DNA of 64,000 nt from Brochothrix campestris (GTDB lineage Bacteria > Bacillota > Bacilli > Lactobacillales > Listeriaceae): positions 1,240,001 through 1,304,000 of the forward strand of contig NZ_CP175511.1 in the NCBI RefSeq assembly GCF_046058945.1, read 5' to 3'. The notes under the pieces are model-generated. The model was not told the DNA's origin. It did not search any database and saw only the letters and a program-made list of their open reading frames with translations. Position 1 is the stretch's first letter. Each line of letters opens with the position of its first letter. The position numbers and the translations under genes were made by a program. Of this stretch, positions 9,376-15,976 are shown one piece after another.

Positions 9376-9673
9376 CTGTTTGAAAGCGAATACTTTAAAT
9401 TTAATTGGAATAAATCATTGTCGTAGCACTATTTTAGCGAAATGTCTGTTTTTTCTGACAAAACTGGCGGCTGCCAAAATAAAATATACGAAGATTCTAG
9501 CTATCTTTTTATCCCCTTTAAAAATACAAGTAACTAAGGTCGGTAGTGTGTCAGTCTATCACATTACGCTATAAGACTATTCCAGCAATCGTTGACGGCT
9601 TAAAAACACCATGTTACGCTTTTTATGTAAGTTCTCACGCTGAGAATTTAACACTCGAAGGGAGATGATTTTG

Positions 9674-10108
9674 ATGAAACACTGTAAGTTCGTTGTTGCC
9701 GCACTGATTGCGTTAGCCTCGCTTCCTCTCCTCATCAGTCATACTGCCACTGCCGCTGTCACTCACAAAGGACCTGTTCAGGTCGAACAGCAACCGTTTG
9801 ATGTTGGTTATTTCTCAGATCATTATATTTATAATACACCGCATCGGGTTGATCCGGTGCCCCGCGAAAAATTATTCGCGAACATGCCACTTGAATTAAA
9901 CATCAATATCAACTCTGCCGGCGAACGTTTACTCGCGCGAGCAATGGTGCCTGGTCTACCAACTTGGACCGGACCTTGGATTGAAATCACGCTAGGCAGC
10001 GTCTCGTTACCGAATATGATTCCAGCCGGTACGTTTGTAAATGTTGAAGTGATGACGATTAGCAACCTTAATTCCACCCGGATTTCTGGATCATGGTACC
10101 ATAATTAA
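9674..10108 (+). CDS. Secreted protein of unknown function
   Basis: I do not recognise this family. 144 residues from the ATG at 9674, chosen over 9665 because GAAGGGAG then lies 9 nt upstream. It has a clear Sec signal peptide (MKHCKFVVAALIALASLPLL followed by an Ala-rich cleavage region ending ATAAVTHK). The mature part is about 115 residues, has no cysteines and is rich in beta-type segments (WIEITLGSV, TFVNVEVMTISNL, ending SGSWYHN). No sorting signal, so it is probably released. It stands alone between the lysine operon and a small acetyltransferase gene. Confidence 0.7.
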   Translation: MKHCKFVVAALIALASLPLLISHTATAAVTHKGPVQVEQQPFDVGYFSDHYIYNTPHRVDPVPREKLFANMPLELNININSAGERLLARAMVPGLPTWTGPWIEITLGSVSLPNMIPAGTFVNVEVMTISNLNSTRISGSWYHN

Positions 10109-10231
10109 GCCCAAGTTAACGCTAAACAGCAATAGCTTTCAGGCAAAAGGCACTCTCTGATAATCAGCATAATTGCATCGCAGGCCCTTCTTCCTATAAA
10201 ATAGAATTAAATTCACTTGGAGGTGCTTACG

Positions 10232-10507
10232 ATGAAATTAGTTGAAGAACCATTACGTTTATTTGCGAACGACGAACACGGCCACTTGAAAGCCGAGGTG
10301 ACCTTAATAGCAGTTAATGATAACCTATGGTCACTCAACCATACCTTTGTGCATCCTGATTTACGAGGCCAAGGTATCGCTGAAGAACTTGTTGCTGAAG
10401 CTGTTGCAAAAGCACGACGTGAAAAGAAAGCGATTGTGCCAAGTTGTTCATTTGCCAAGGTTCAATTTGAGCGTAAGCCTGAATATGCCGATGTGTGGCA
10501 TAAATAG
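10232..10507 (+). CDS. Small GNAT-fold N-acetyltransferase (YidJ/Gtn-like)
   Basis: 91-residue stand-alone GNAT domain of the short N-acetyltransferase group. The acetyl-CoA loop is HPDLRGQGIAEELV (about residues 43-56), followed by the IVPSCSFA segment typical of these small proteins, and it ends PEYADVWHK. The start is ATG 10232 with GGAGG 8 nt upstream; an upstream TTG would overlap the ribosome site. TATAAA at about 10194 may be the -10. Substrate unknown. A strong terminator follows directly. Confidence 0.88.
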   Translation: MKLVEEPLRLFANDEHGHLKAEVTLIAVNDNLWSLNHTFVHPDLRGQGIAEELVAEAVAKARREKKAIVPSCSFAKVQFERKPEYADVWHK

Positions 10508-10515
10508 TACAAAAG

Positions 10516-10551
10516 AAACCGTTCATCCTGCTCTCATAGGTTGAACGGTTT
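10516..10551 (+). terminator. Rho-independent terminator after the GNAT gene
   Basis: Stem AAACCGTTCA (10516-10525) with TGAACGGTTT (10542-10551), then TTTTA. Confidence 0.9.
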
Positions 10552-10873
10552 TTTATTAGCAATAGTTAGTTTACATAACTTAATTATTGTGCACCGTATT
10601 ACTAACCGCCCCCCCTTCGTTTTTCAACAGCGAAATTGTTAGTTTGAGTTGAAACAATCTGGTATCTCTCCTTCCATGTTTCAGATAGTTGGGCTGACCC
10701 TAATCATTTCCCTCCTTCTTTTAGACTAATTCGAGTATGACAAGTGCCACTGTAAAGATAAAGCGACAATTATGTCGCCTCTAGCAGTTGCTTGCGTAAA
10801 GTGACGAGCTTCTATCCATCGCTATCGCGCTTGGCACTTAGTAACAGACAGTATTCAATCCAACTTACGCTTG
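10552..10873. other. Intergenic stretch without a gene
   Basis: No ORF with a ribosome site. It contains a small hairpin (GCGAC/GTCGC at about 10768-10784) that may end the bacteriocin transcript arriving from the right, but it has no clear T-run. Nothing else seen. Confidence 0.5.
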
Positions 10874-11386
10874 TTATAGTTTTATTTCTGGTCCCCAAAT
10901 GACTAATGGGGTCACATTAATTAGCATATGAATAAAAAAAAGCAATAAACTTGTCTGTAATGAGTGCTTTCGCTTAAATGAACTTAAAAGAAAAGTAATA
11001 GCCAACACAAATGACTGACAGATTGTGAGTACTAGCGGAAAAAACGTTTTGAAAATTAAATATGCCCAAATACCGATTAAATGACTGACTGATAATGCGA
11101 CGACTAATGAAAAAAATAAAGCAGTGCTCTCATGTTTCAGCAGTACAGTTATCACTAAATAGTACATGCCATACATCACGCAAAAACTAACAATTGTATA
11201 GAGCAATACACTAATAATCTCAAATAAATTGTACTGTAATTGCGTCAAATTAAATAAACGTTTCATATCAACTATGAACGGAACTTTATCTTGGTAGAAT
11301 TTTCTTGCTTCAAAGTATAAGATTAATTGCGATAATGGAACGATTGAAAAGAGCAGAAAACGCGCAAAGTTATCACTTTTTTTCAT
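10874..11386 (-). CDS. Membrane protein of the circular bacteriocin operon
   Basis: 170 residues with about five hydrophobic segments (near 8-26, 55-80, 85-105, 110-140 and 145-165) and no soluble domain. No family recognised. It is the last gene of the operon and its start overlaps the ATPase gene by 14 nt, which implies translational coupling. By position it is the membrane partner of the ABC ATPase, for export or self-protection, or the immunity protein. Known circular-bacteriocin immunity proteins are usually much smaller and basic, so the exporter role is slightly favoured. RBS GATGAAAAAAAG is weak, as expected for a coupled gene. Confidence 0.7.
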   Translation of the reverse strand: MKKSDNFARFLLFSIVPLSQLILYFEARKFYQDKVPFIVDMKRLFNLTQLQYNLFEIISVLLYTIVSFCVMYGMYYLVITVLLKHESTALFFSLVVALSVSHLIGIWAYLIFKTFFPLVLTICQSFVLAITFLLSSFKRKHSLQTSLLLFFIHMLINVTPLVIWGPEIKL

Positions 11387-12008
11387 CTAAATCACATCTT
11401 CCACACTTTAAATCAACTAAGTTTATGATTCTCAATTCTGCTTGTAAAAATTTTTGGGCTTGATCGGTGTGTGAAACAATGATGATAATCGCGTCGCTTG
11501 TTTTAGTTATTTCCAAAAGTTTTTGAAATATCATTGCTTGGCTTATTTGATCGATGCCATTCATCGCTTCATCTAATAATATTAATGTCCACTTGATTGG
11601 AAGGAACAGCAAACTCAGTCCGACCTTCATTTGATTACCGATTGAACTCGAGACATATTGCTCCATTAAATAGCGTTTCTCGTTTGAATATAAGTTTGTG
11701 GGGCATTTTTCGACCGAAAACGGACAGCCACATAGATAAGCTGCCAAGGCAATGTTGTCTCGGATAGATAAAAATGGCACACCGATACCATGATGGTCTA
11801 ACAATAAAATCTCTTTGTCGGTTATTCCTTCAATCAATCCATCATAGGAATGGTCGATTCCTGCTAACATTTTTAGTAATACTGATTTCCCACTGCCATT
11901 TTCACCTTTTAAATGATATAAACCTGGTGAGAATACATAAGATAATTTATCAAAAAGAACCCTGTCATTGAATGTCTTTGAAATGTTAGTCACATAAATA
12001 ATTTCCAT
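11373..12008 (-). CDS. ABC transporter ATP-binding protein of the circular bacteriocin operon
   Basis: 211-residue ATPase comparable in role to As-48D of enterocin AS-48. Walker A is GENGSGKS (about residue 33) and Walker B is LILLDEAMNGID; a His switch is in IVSHTDQ. The signature is diverged: SSSIGNQMKVGLSLLFLPIK stands where LSGGQ is expected. The frame is open 86 codons upstream, but ATG 12008 with GGGAG just before it begins the ABC homology (MEIIYVTNISKTF). It overlaps the DUF95 gene by 19 nt. It probably energises bacteriocin export or immunity with the flanking membrane proteins. Confidence 0.88.
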   Translation of the reverse strand: MEIIYVTNISKTFNDRVLFDKLSYVFSPGLYHLKGENGSGKSVLLKMLAGIDHSYDGLIEGITDKEILLLDHHGIGVPFLSIRDNIALAAYLCGCPFSVEKCPTNLYSNEKRYLMEQYVSSSIGNQMKVGLSLLFLPIKWTLILLDEAMNGIDQISQAMIFQKLLEITKTSDAIIIIVSHTDQAQKFLQAELRIINLVDLKCGRCDLDEKK

Positions 12009-12496
12009 CCACTCCCTTCTATTATTCCGGAAAGGATTGTTGCTAAAATTGTGAGCATCAAATAATACCGATTGTCTTTGAGGAAACAAATGATGGGCGT
12101 TAATTGTTGCTTCTGCCAGAATTGAATCATCATTTTCCATGCTAAAAATTGATAGAAAATAACAGTTGGCATTTCGATTAACCCATGAGGTAATAAATAA
12201 TATAAAGTCATGTCCAAACCAGTCAAATGAATAGCTAATCCAATCGAAAAACTGATTAGCAACCAATTAATGCTAATTGTTAATGCACTAATAGGGAATG
12301 TGAGTAGCGTCATTATTAAGTGAAAGAGATTGTGCTTTATTATTTCATAGCTAAACTTCACACCATAAGCAGGTGTTGCCAACGGAATATTACTATCCAT
12401 CCTTTTAAAAAAAAGGACAGTTAAAAAGACAAGAACAATGTTGAAGATTAGTATTATCACAGTAAACTTAACTAATTCTTTACGTTCTATTTTCAT
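11990..12496 (-). CDS. SpoIIM/DUF95-family membrane protein of the circular bacteriocin operon
   Basis: 168 residues with about four membrane segments and the family signature LLPHGLIEMPTVIFYQFLAWK split around residue 108 (PHG..E.P). DUF95 proteins occur in essentially every characterised circular-bacteriocin cluster (As-48C, CclC and relatives) and are needed for production or immunity; their chemistry is unknown. The gene overlaps its upstream neighbour by 4 nt (ATGA) and the ATPase by 19 nt. This signature together with the precursor peptide is the strongest contextual support for the cluster. Confidence 0.88.
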   Translation of the reverse strand: MKIERKELVKFTVIILIFNIVLVFLTVLFFKRMDSNIPLATPAYGVKFSYEIIKHNLFHLIMTLLTFPISALTISINWLLISFSIGLAIHLTGLDMTLYYLLPHGLIEMPTVIFYQFLAWKMMIQFWQKQQLTPIICFLKDNRYYLMLTILATILSGIIEGSGWKLFM

Positions 12497-13617
12497 AAAA
12501 ACACACCCAAGTTAAAAGTGATTGTCAAAAAAAGGGCTTCCAAATATAGTTGCGGCTGTTTTTTTCGTTCTAAGATGATTTTAAGCGGTAACTGACAGAA
12601 ATAAACGATTAACAGCCATAGCCAGATTGTTCCAATAACTACTAATACCAGTCCATCAACAATCATGAAATACAACGAAAAAAACAGCGTAATATATGAC
12701 AACGTAAGTGGTATCACTCTCCAAAAGTAAACGCCATAGATTATTTTTTTGCTTACAGACGCGCTTGAAGCAGCTAACCAACTAATTCGACCGATACTTT
12801 TGTTTTTATTTTCCAACAACGACTGATTAAAACCATCTGCATCGATAATCATAATGAGAACAACTAAGGGTAAGAGCGGTAGCCTTAACGTGAAATAATG
12901 AGATAACGTCATATAGCCAGTGAAAATAATGCAATAAAAAAAGAAGCTTTTTTTTTGGTAGTATAGAACACTCATTAAATAAAGGGTACTTAAAAAGCGA
13001 ACATTAAGTCGCTTCGTTTCTTTCTTGCGCCGATAGACATAAGGATGATAATGATTAAAAATAACAGAGCCAACGATTACTGAAAGTAAAAAACAACCAA
13101 TTGACAATAAAAAGTCATTAAAAAACAACAGTGAATGAACGCATAAAACAAGGAACACACGGAAAACAGTTAACGGTGTATATTGAATAATTGGCAGTAA
13201 AAGCCAGCCAGTTAGTAGAAAACAACTTAAGTTGATTATTGCTAACACATCAGTATTAAGCATCATTACTATAAAACTACAAATGAAATAGCAAGTGAAT
13301 ACTAATAGAACATCATTTACTCGAATAAAACAGAAACACAGATATTTCCAGTAACGTTTTTTATGACATATATAAGCCAAAGGCATTTTCCGTAATAATT
13401 GTTTTAAAAAAGGCAGTTGATATGAATAAAAAAGCACTGTCATAATATAATGCATGTGTGTGACATGATTTTTAAAAAATGATGAAATAAGCAAGAGTAA
13501 ACAGCCCATCAGTAGACTACTACAGAGAAACATTTCAAATAACGGAAAGGCTATCACTTCTTGCTTTTTAAGATAGCGTTTATACCATTTTTCTTTGATG
13601 AAATGATAGTATCGCAT
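12493..13617 (-). CDS. Large multispanning membrane protein of the circular bacteriocin operon (As-48B/EnkB position)
   Basis: 374 residues, roughly ten hydrophobic segments with Lys/Arg-rich loops. It starts 5 bp after the precursor stop and overlaps the DUF95 gene by 4 nt. In enterocin AS-48, carnocyclin and NKR-5-3B clusters a large membrane protein in this place is proposed to take part in leader removal, cyclisation or export; which of these is not settled. No protease motif is apparent. The ribosome site is poor (GGTAAGTTAA before ATG), so it is likely made in far smaller amounts than the precursor. Confidence 0.75.
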   Translation of the reverse strand: MRYYHFIKEKWYKRYLKKQEVIAFPLFEMFLCSSLLMGCLLLLISSFFKNHVTHMHYIMTVLFYSYQLPFLKQLLRKMPLAYICHKKRYWKYLCFCFIRVNDVLLVFTCYFICSFIVMMLNTDVLAIINLSCFLLTGWLLLPIIQYTPLTVFRVFLVLCVHSLLFFNDFLLSIGCFLLSVIVGSVIFNHYHPYVYRRKKETKRLNVRFLSTLYLMSVLYYQKKSFFFYCIIFTGYMTLSHYFTLRLPLLPLVVLIMIIDADGFNQSLLENKNKSIGRISWLAASSASVSKKIIYGVYFWRVIPLTLSYITLFFSLYFMIVDGLVLVVIGTIWLWLLIVYFCQLPLKIILERKKQPQLYLEALFLTITFNLGVFL

Positions 13618-13622
13618 TTAAC

Positions 13623-13904
13623 TTACCAAACAGCTGCTTGTTTTTTTCCATATTTTTTAATCAAAATTTTAGCAGCTGCTAAAATAACAACACCCCAGCC
13701 AAATGAGCCACCGACGATTGCGATAATCGCCCAAATAGAACCTGTACCACTGGCAATTTCTATGATTTGAACAGCTGCTACATGTGAAATGCCGAATTGA
13801 GCTGCCAGGCTAACAGAGGGCAATGTCCCGCTAAATAATAGTCCGATTAGGATCACGATTAGCAGTGTGATAAAACATTGGGTCACTCGTTTTTGGATAG
13901 TCAT
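13623..13904 (-). CDS. Circular bacteriocin precursor (class I, enterocin NKR-5-3B/AS-48 type)
   Basis: 93-residue precursor. Residues 1-32 form a hydrophobic leader (MTIQKRVTQCFITLLIVILI...TLPSVS). Residues 33-93 would be a 61-residue mature ring, starting LAAQFGISHVAAVQII and ending ILIKKYGKKQAAVW, closed by a Leu-to-Trp bond. The ends resemble enterocin NKR-5-3B (LTANLGIS... and ...LIKKYGAKYAAAW). The predicted ring is all-helical and cationic near the C-terminus, has no cysteine and carries a GTGS turn. The RBS GGAGGAGGAG is very strong. It is the first gene of the five-gene operon. The cleavage site is inferred by alignment from memory. Confidence 0.88.
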   Translation of the reverse strand: MTIQKRVTQCFITLLIVILIGLLFSGTLPSVSLAAQFGISHVAAVQIIEIASGTGSIWAIIAIVGGSFGWGVVILAAAKILIKKYGKKQAAVW

Positions 13905-13930
13905 TAAAAACTCCTCCTCCTTTTTTAGTT

Positions 13931-13960
13931 AAGTTACCTAATAGCTAAACTACGTAACCT
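13931..13960 (-). promoter_or_regulatory. Imperfect direct repeats before the bacteriocin operon (candidate operator)
   Basis: On the minus strand AGGTTACGTAGTTTA and AGGTAACTTAACTA begin exactly 21 bp apart, 30-55 bp before the precursor ATG. Their position next to a small HTH gene suggests a regulator site. No convincing -10/-35 pair could be fixed here. Confidence 0.4.
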
Positions 13961-14008
13961 ACCTTTAATTCTAAATTAACAGTTTATTTCTCCTTAGTAA
14001 ATAGACAG

Positions 14009-14227
14009 TTATGTCTCCTCTGAACCAAGTTGTTGCTTGAGAACAGTGACTACCTCCGCGACATCGATATCAAGTTTGTCGATCAGTAGGATGAACAAGT
14101 CTAACGATGGCAGCGACTGATTGTTTTCAATTCGTGATAATTGACGGACACTGCAACACTGTTCACTAACGGTTGTTTGAGATAATTTAGCTACTTTGCG
14201 CGCTGCTTTGAGATAATCACCTAACAT
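14009..14227 (-). CDS. Small XRE-type helix-turn-helix regulator
   Basis: 72 residues consisting of one HTH_3 domain: LGDYLKAARKVAKLSQTTVS then VRQLSRIENNQSLPSLDLF. The wording resembles the DNA-binding head of Rgg/MutR quorum regulators, but the long peptide-binding C-terminal repeat domain is absent, so it is either a stand-alone regulator or a truncated Rgg. It has its own ribosome site (AGGAGAG) and lies 104 bp upstream of the bacteriocin precursor in the same direction. It probably controls that operon; the sequence does not say whether as activator or repressor. Confidence 0.8.
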   Translation of the reverse strand: MLGDYLKAARKVAKLSQTTVSEQCCSVRQLSRIENNQSLPSLDLFILLIDKLDIDVAEVVTVLKQQLGSEET

Positions 14228-14323
14228 TGCTCTCCTCTCCTTCGCGTTCTTTGTTTTTTTACCTTCTATAGTATAACCTAAACAGCTTTTGGGGAACTAA
14301 GGAGAACATAAAAAAGCCCCTGA

Positions 14324-14331
14324 ATTAAAAT
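14324..14331. repeat. Left target-site duplication of the ISL3-family element
   Basis: ATTAAAAT, repeated exactly at 15900-15907 on the other side of the element. Eight base pairs is the normal ISL3 value. Confidence 0.9.
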
Positions 14332-14456
14332 GGTTCTATAATTTATGGTGTTGGTGAATTTTCACTGATGCCTTTTTTTTCGCAAAAAAATAGCAACATT
14401 TTCAAAATCCCTATAATATTAAGTCACCACAACAAATTTATAAGGGGGATTCGACA

Positions 14457-15639
14457 ATGTCAGCTATCACTTTTAATAATATCGCGCATTCCTCTGGAAT
14501 TACAGATGAAACTATTTCTTTTCCAAAAACATGGTGTTTAACTCAGTTAATTAAAGGTGTTTTAAGCACTTGTTATTTTGGCACACTCTCTTACATACAC
14601 TCACGGTGTGCGAATTGCGGCTTTAATAATAAAACAGTTAAACTCATTAAACACGGAACTAAACTATCACGTATCACACTCCCTAAAACAAATAACCTTC
14701 CAACCTATCTCTTTTTAAAGAAGCAACGCTTCTTATGTAAAGGATGTAAAACAACCTTTATCGCTTCAACTTCGATGGTAAAACGAAATTGTTTTATCTC
14801 CAAACGTGTCATCCAAACACTAGCTGCCGAAGGACAGTTTATTACTTCTGAAAAAGATATCGCTTTTAGACAGAGTGTTTCAACAACTACTGTTAATCGT
14901 GCTTTACACCAATGGTCTCCTCAATTCAAACCGAACTATCAAAGGCTTCCACTACATCTTTCAATGGATGAATTCAAATCGGTAAAGAGTGCTGATAGTC
15001 AGATGAGTTTTATTTGCACTGATGCGAAAAAATATGAAATCATTGATATCCTCCCATCTAGAAGATTGCATCATCGATCGTTTTCATTTGTCCCAATTAG
15101 TAACACGCTCCCTTAATCAAACACGCATTAAACTCATGAACCGTTATGATACTTCAAACTCAGAAGATAAAAAGATTTATCGTAAACTCAAAGCGTATTG
15201 GAAATTACTTCTCAAAAACAAAACAGACTTAAGCGATTTTGATTATCGCTATCATCGTTTATTTAACGGACAAAAAAGTTCGAGAGGAATCATCGATTAC
15301 TTTATGACACTGGATGTTGAATTCAAAGAAACGTACGAACTAGCACAGCAATTACTGATTGCGCTACAACACAAAAATTTCCCTGCTTACCAATCACTGA
15401 TTCAGACTAAAAAACCTTTCGTTTCTTCACAACTGAAACGCAGTTTAAAAATATTAAACAAGCATTTACTTGCAATCGAAAATAGCTTTAAATACAAGGA
15501 TTCCAACGGGCATTTAGGAGGGATCAATAACAAAATAAAAGTGATTAAACGGATTTCGTTTGGTTACCGTAACTTTTCAAATTTCAGAAACAGGATTCTA
15601 CTCGGATTCAATCATAAACGCATCGCTCCCAACTCGTAA
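14457..15639 (+). pseudogene. ISL3-family transposase, internally deleted and frameshifted
   Basis: The first part (14457 to about 15065) has the N-terminal zinc-binding region CANCGF...CKGCKTTF, a helix-turn-helix and the start of the DDE domain (LSMDEFKSV), and reaches IIDILPSRRL. It then jumps frame and resumes at about 15070 with IIDRFHLSQLVTRSLNQTRI through to the C-terminus at 15639. The piece normally between these motifs, about 40 residues including a catalytic Asp, is missing. The element therefore cannot move by itself. The rest is open, so the deletion is recent. Confidence 0.88.
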
Positions 15640-15708
15640 TTAATTGACTCTTTTACTGTCTTTTAATACGCGAGAGCCTCAATAATAAACGTGCAGCGTC
15701 ATGACGTT

Positions 15709-15800
15709 TGTGAAGGCGACTCTAGCGGGAAAAGTGGCAGCTGAATACCTCAAGCGGAGCGCGGAGGATGAAGCGTCACCCGCAGAAAGCGTCCTTCACA
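15709..15800. repeat. GC-rich imperfect palindrome inside the IS
   Basis: Outer arms TGTGAAGG (15709-15716) and CCTTCACA (15793-15800), inner arms GCGGG (15725-15729) and CCCGC (15779-15783). It is markedly richer in G and C than the transposase. No ORF. Similar GC-rich blocks are scattered through Bacilli genomes in my recollection; function unknown. Confidence 0.6.
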
Positions 15801-15813
15801 TTAGGAATGACTA

Positions 15814-15845
15814 CAAAAAAAGCAGCTACCAAAAAAGGTAGCTGC
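15814..15845 (-). terminator. Leftward rho-independent terminator inside the IS
   Basis: GCAGCTACC (15822-15830), loop AAAAAA, GGTAGCTGC (15837-15845). The T-run is on the minus strand (15814-15821), so it stops transcription entering the IS from pnp. Confidence 0.85.
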
Positions 15846-15899
15846 AAAAATGACTTATTTTACTAAATTTTGAATAACAACACTATTTGACATAGAGCC

Positions 15900-15907
15900 A
15901 TTAAAAT
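15900..15907. repeat. Right target-site duplication of the ISL3-family element
   Basis: ATTAAAAT, matching 14324-14331. Confidence 0.9.
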
Positions 15908-15976
15908 TCAGAGACTTGAGGCTTTGATCAACACAATGCTCAGTCGTCAGCGTTCACTTGCGTGAACGTAACGTGT

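Larger units (their letters stand above)
14332..15899 (+). mobile_element. ISL3-family insertion sequence, 1568 bp
   Basis: Left end begins GGTTCTATAATTTATGGTGT and the right end, read inward, GGCTCTATGTCAAATAGTGT: imperfect terminal inverted repeats of ISL3 type. Perfect 8-bp duplications of ATTAAAAT flank it. It holds one broken transposase gene, a GC-rich hairpin block and a leftward terminator. Joining the two flanks rebuilds a terminator for pnp, so the insertion point is unambiguous. Confidence 0.92.

Noticed and set aside
9297..9673. Lysine riboswitch before asd
   Set aside because: The promoter leaves a leader of only about 45 nt, too short for an L-box, and no L-box motifs were found.
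12009..12266. N-terminal extension of the bacteriocin ATPase (86 codons)
   Set aside because: The extra frame is antisense-like, overlaps the DUF95 gene and lacks homology; the ATG at 12008 has its own ribosome site.
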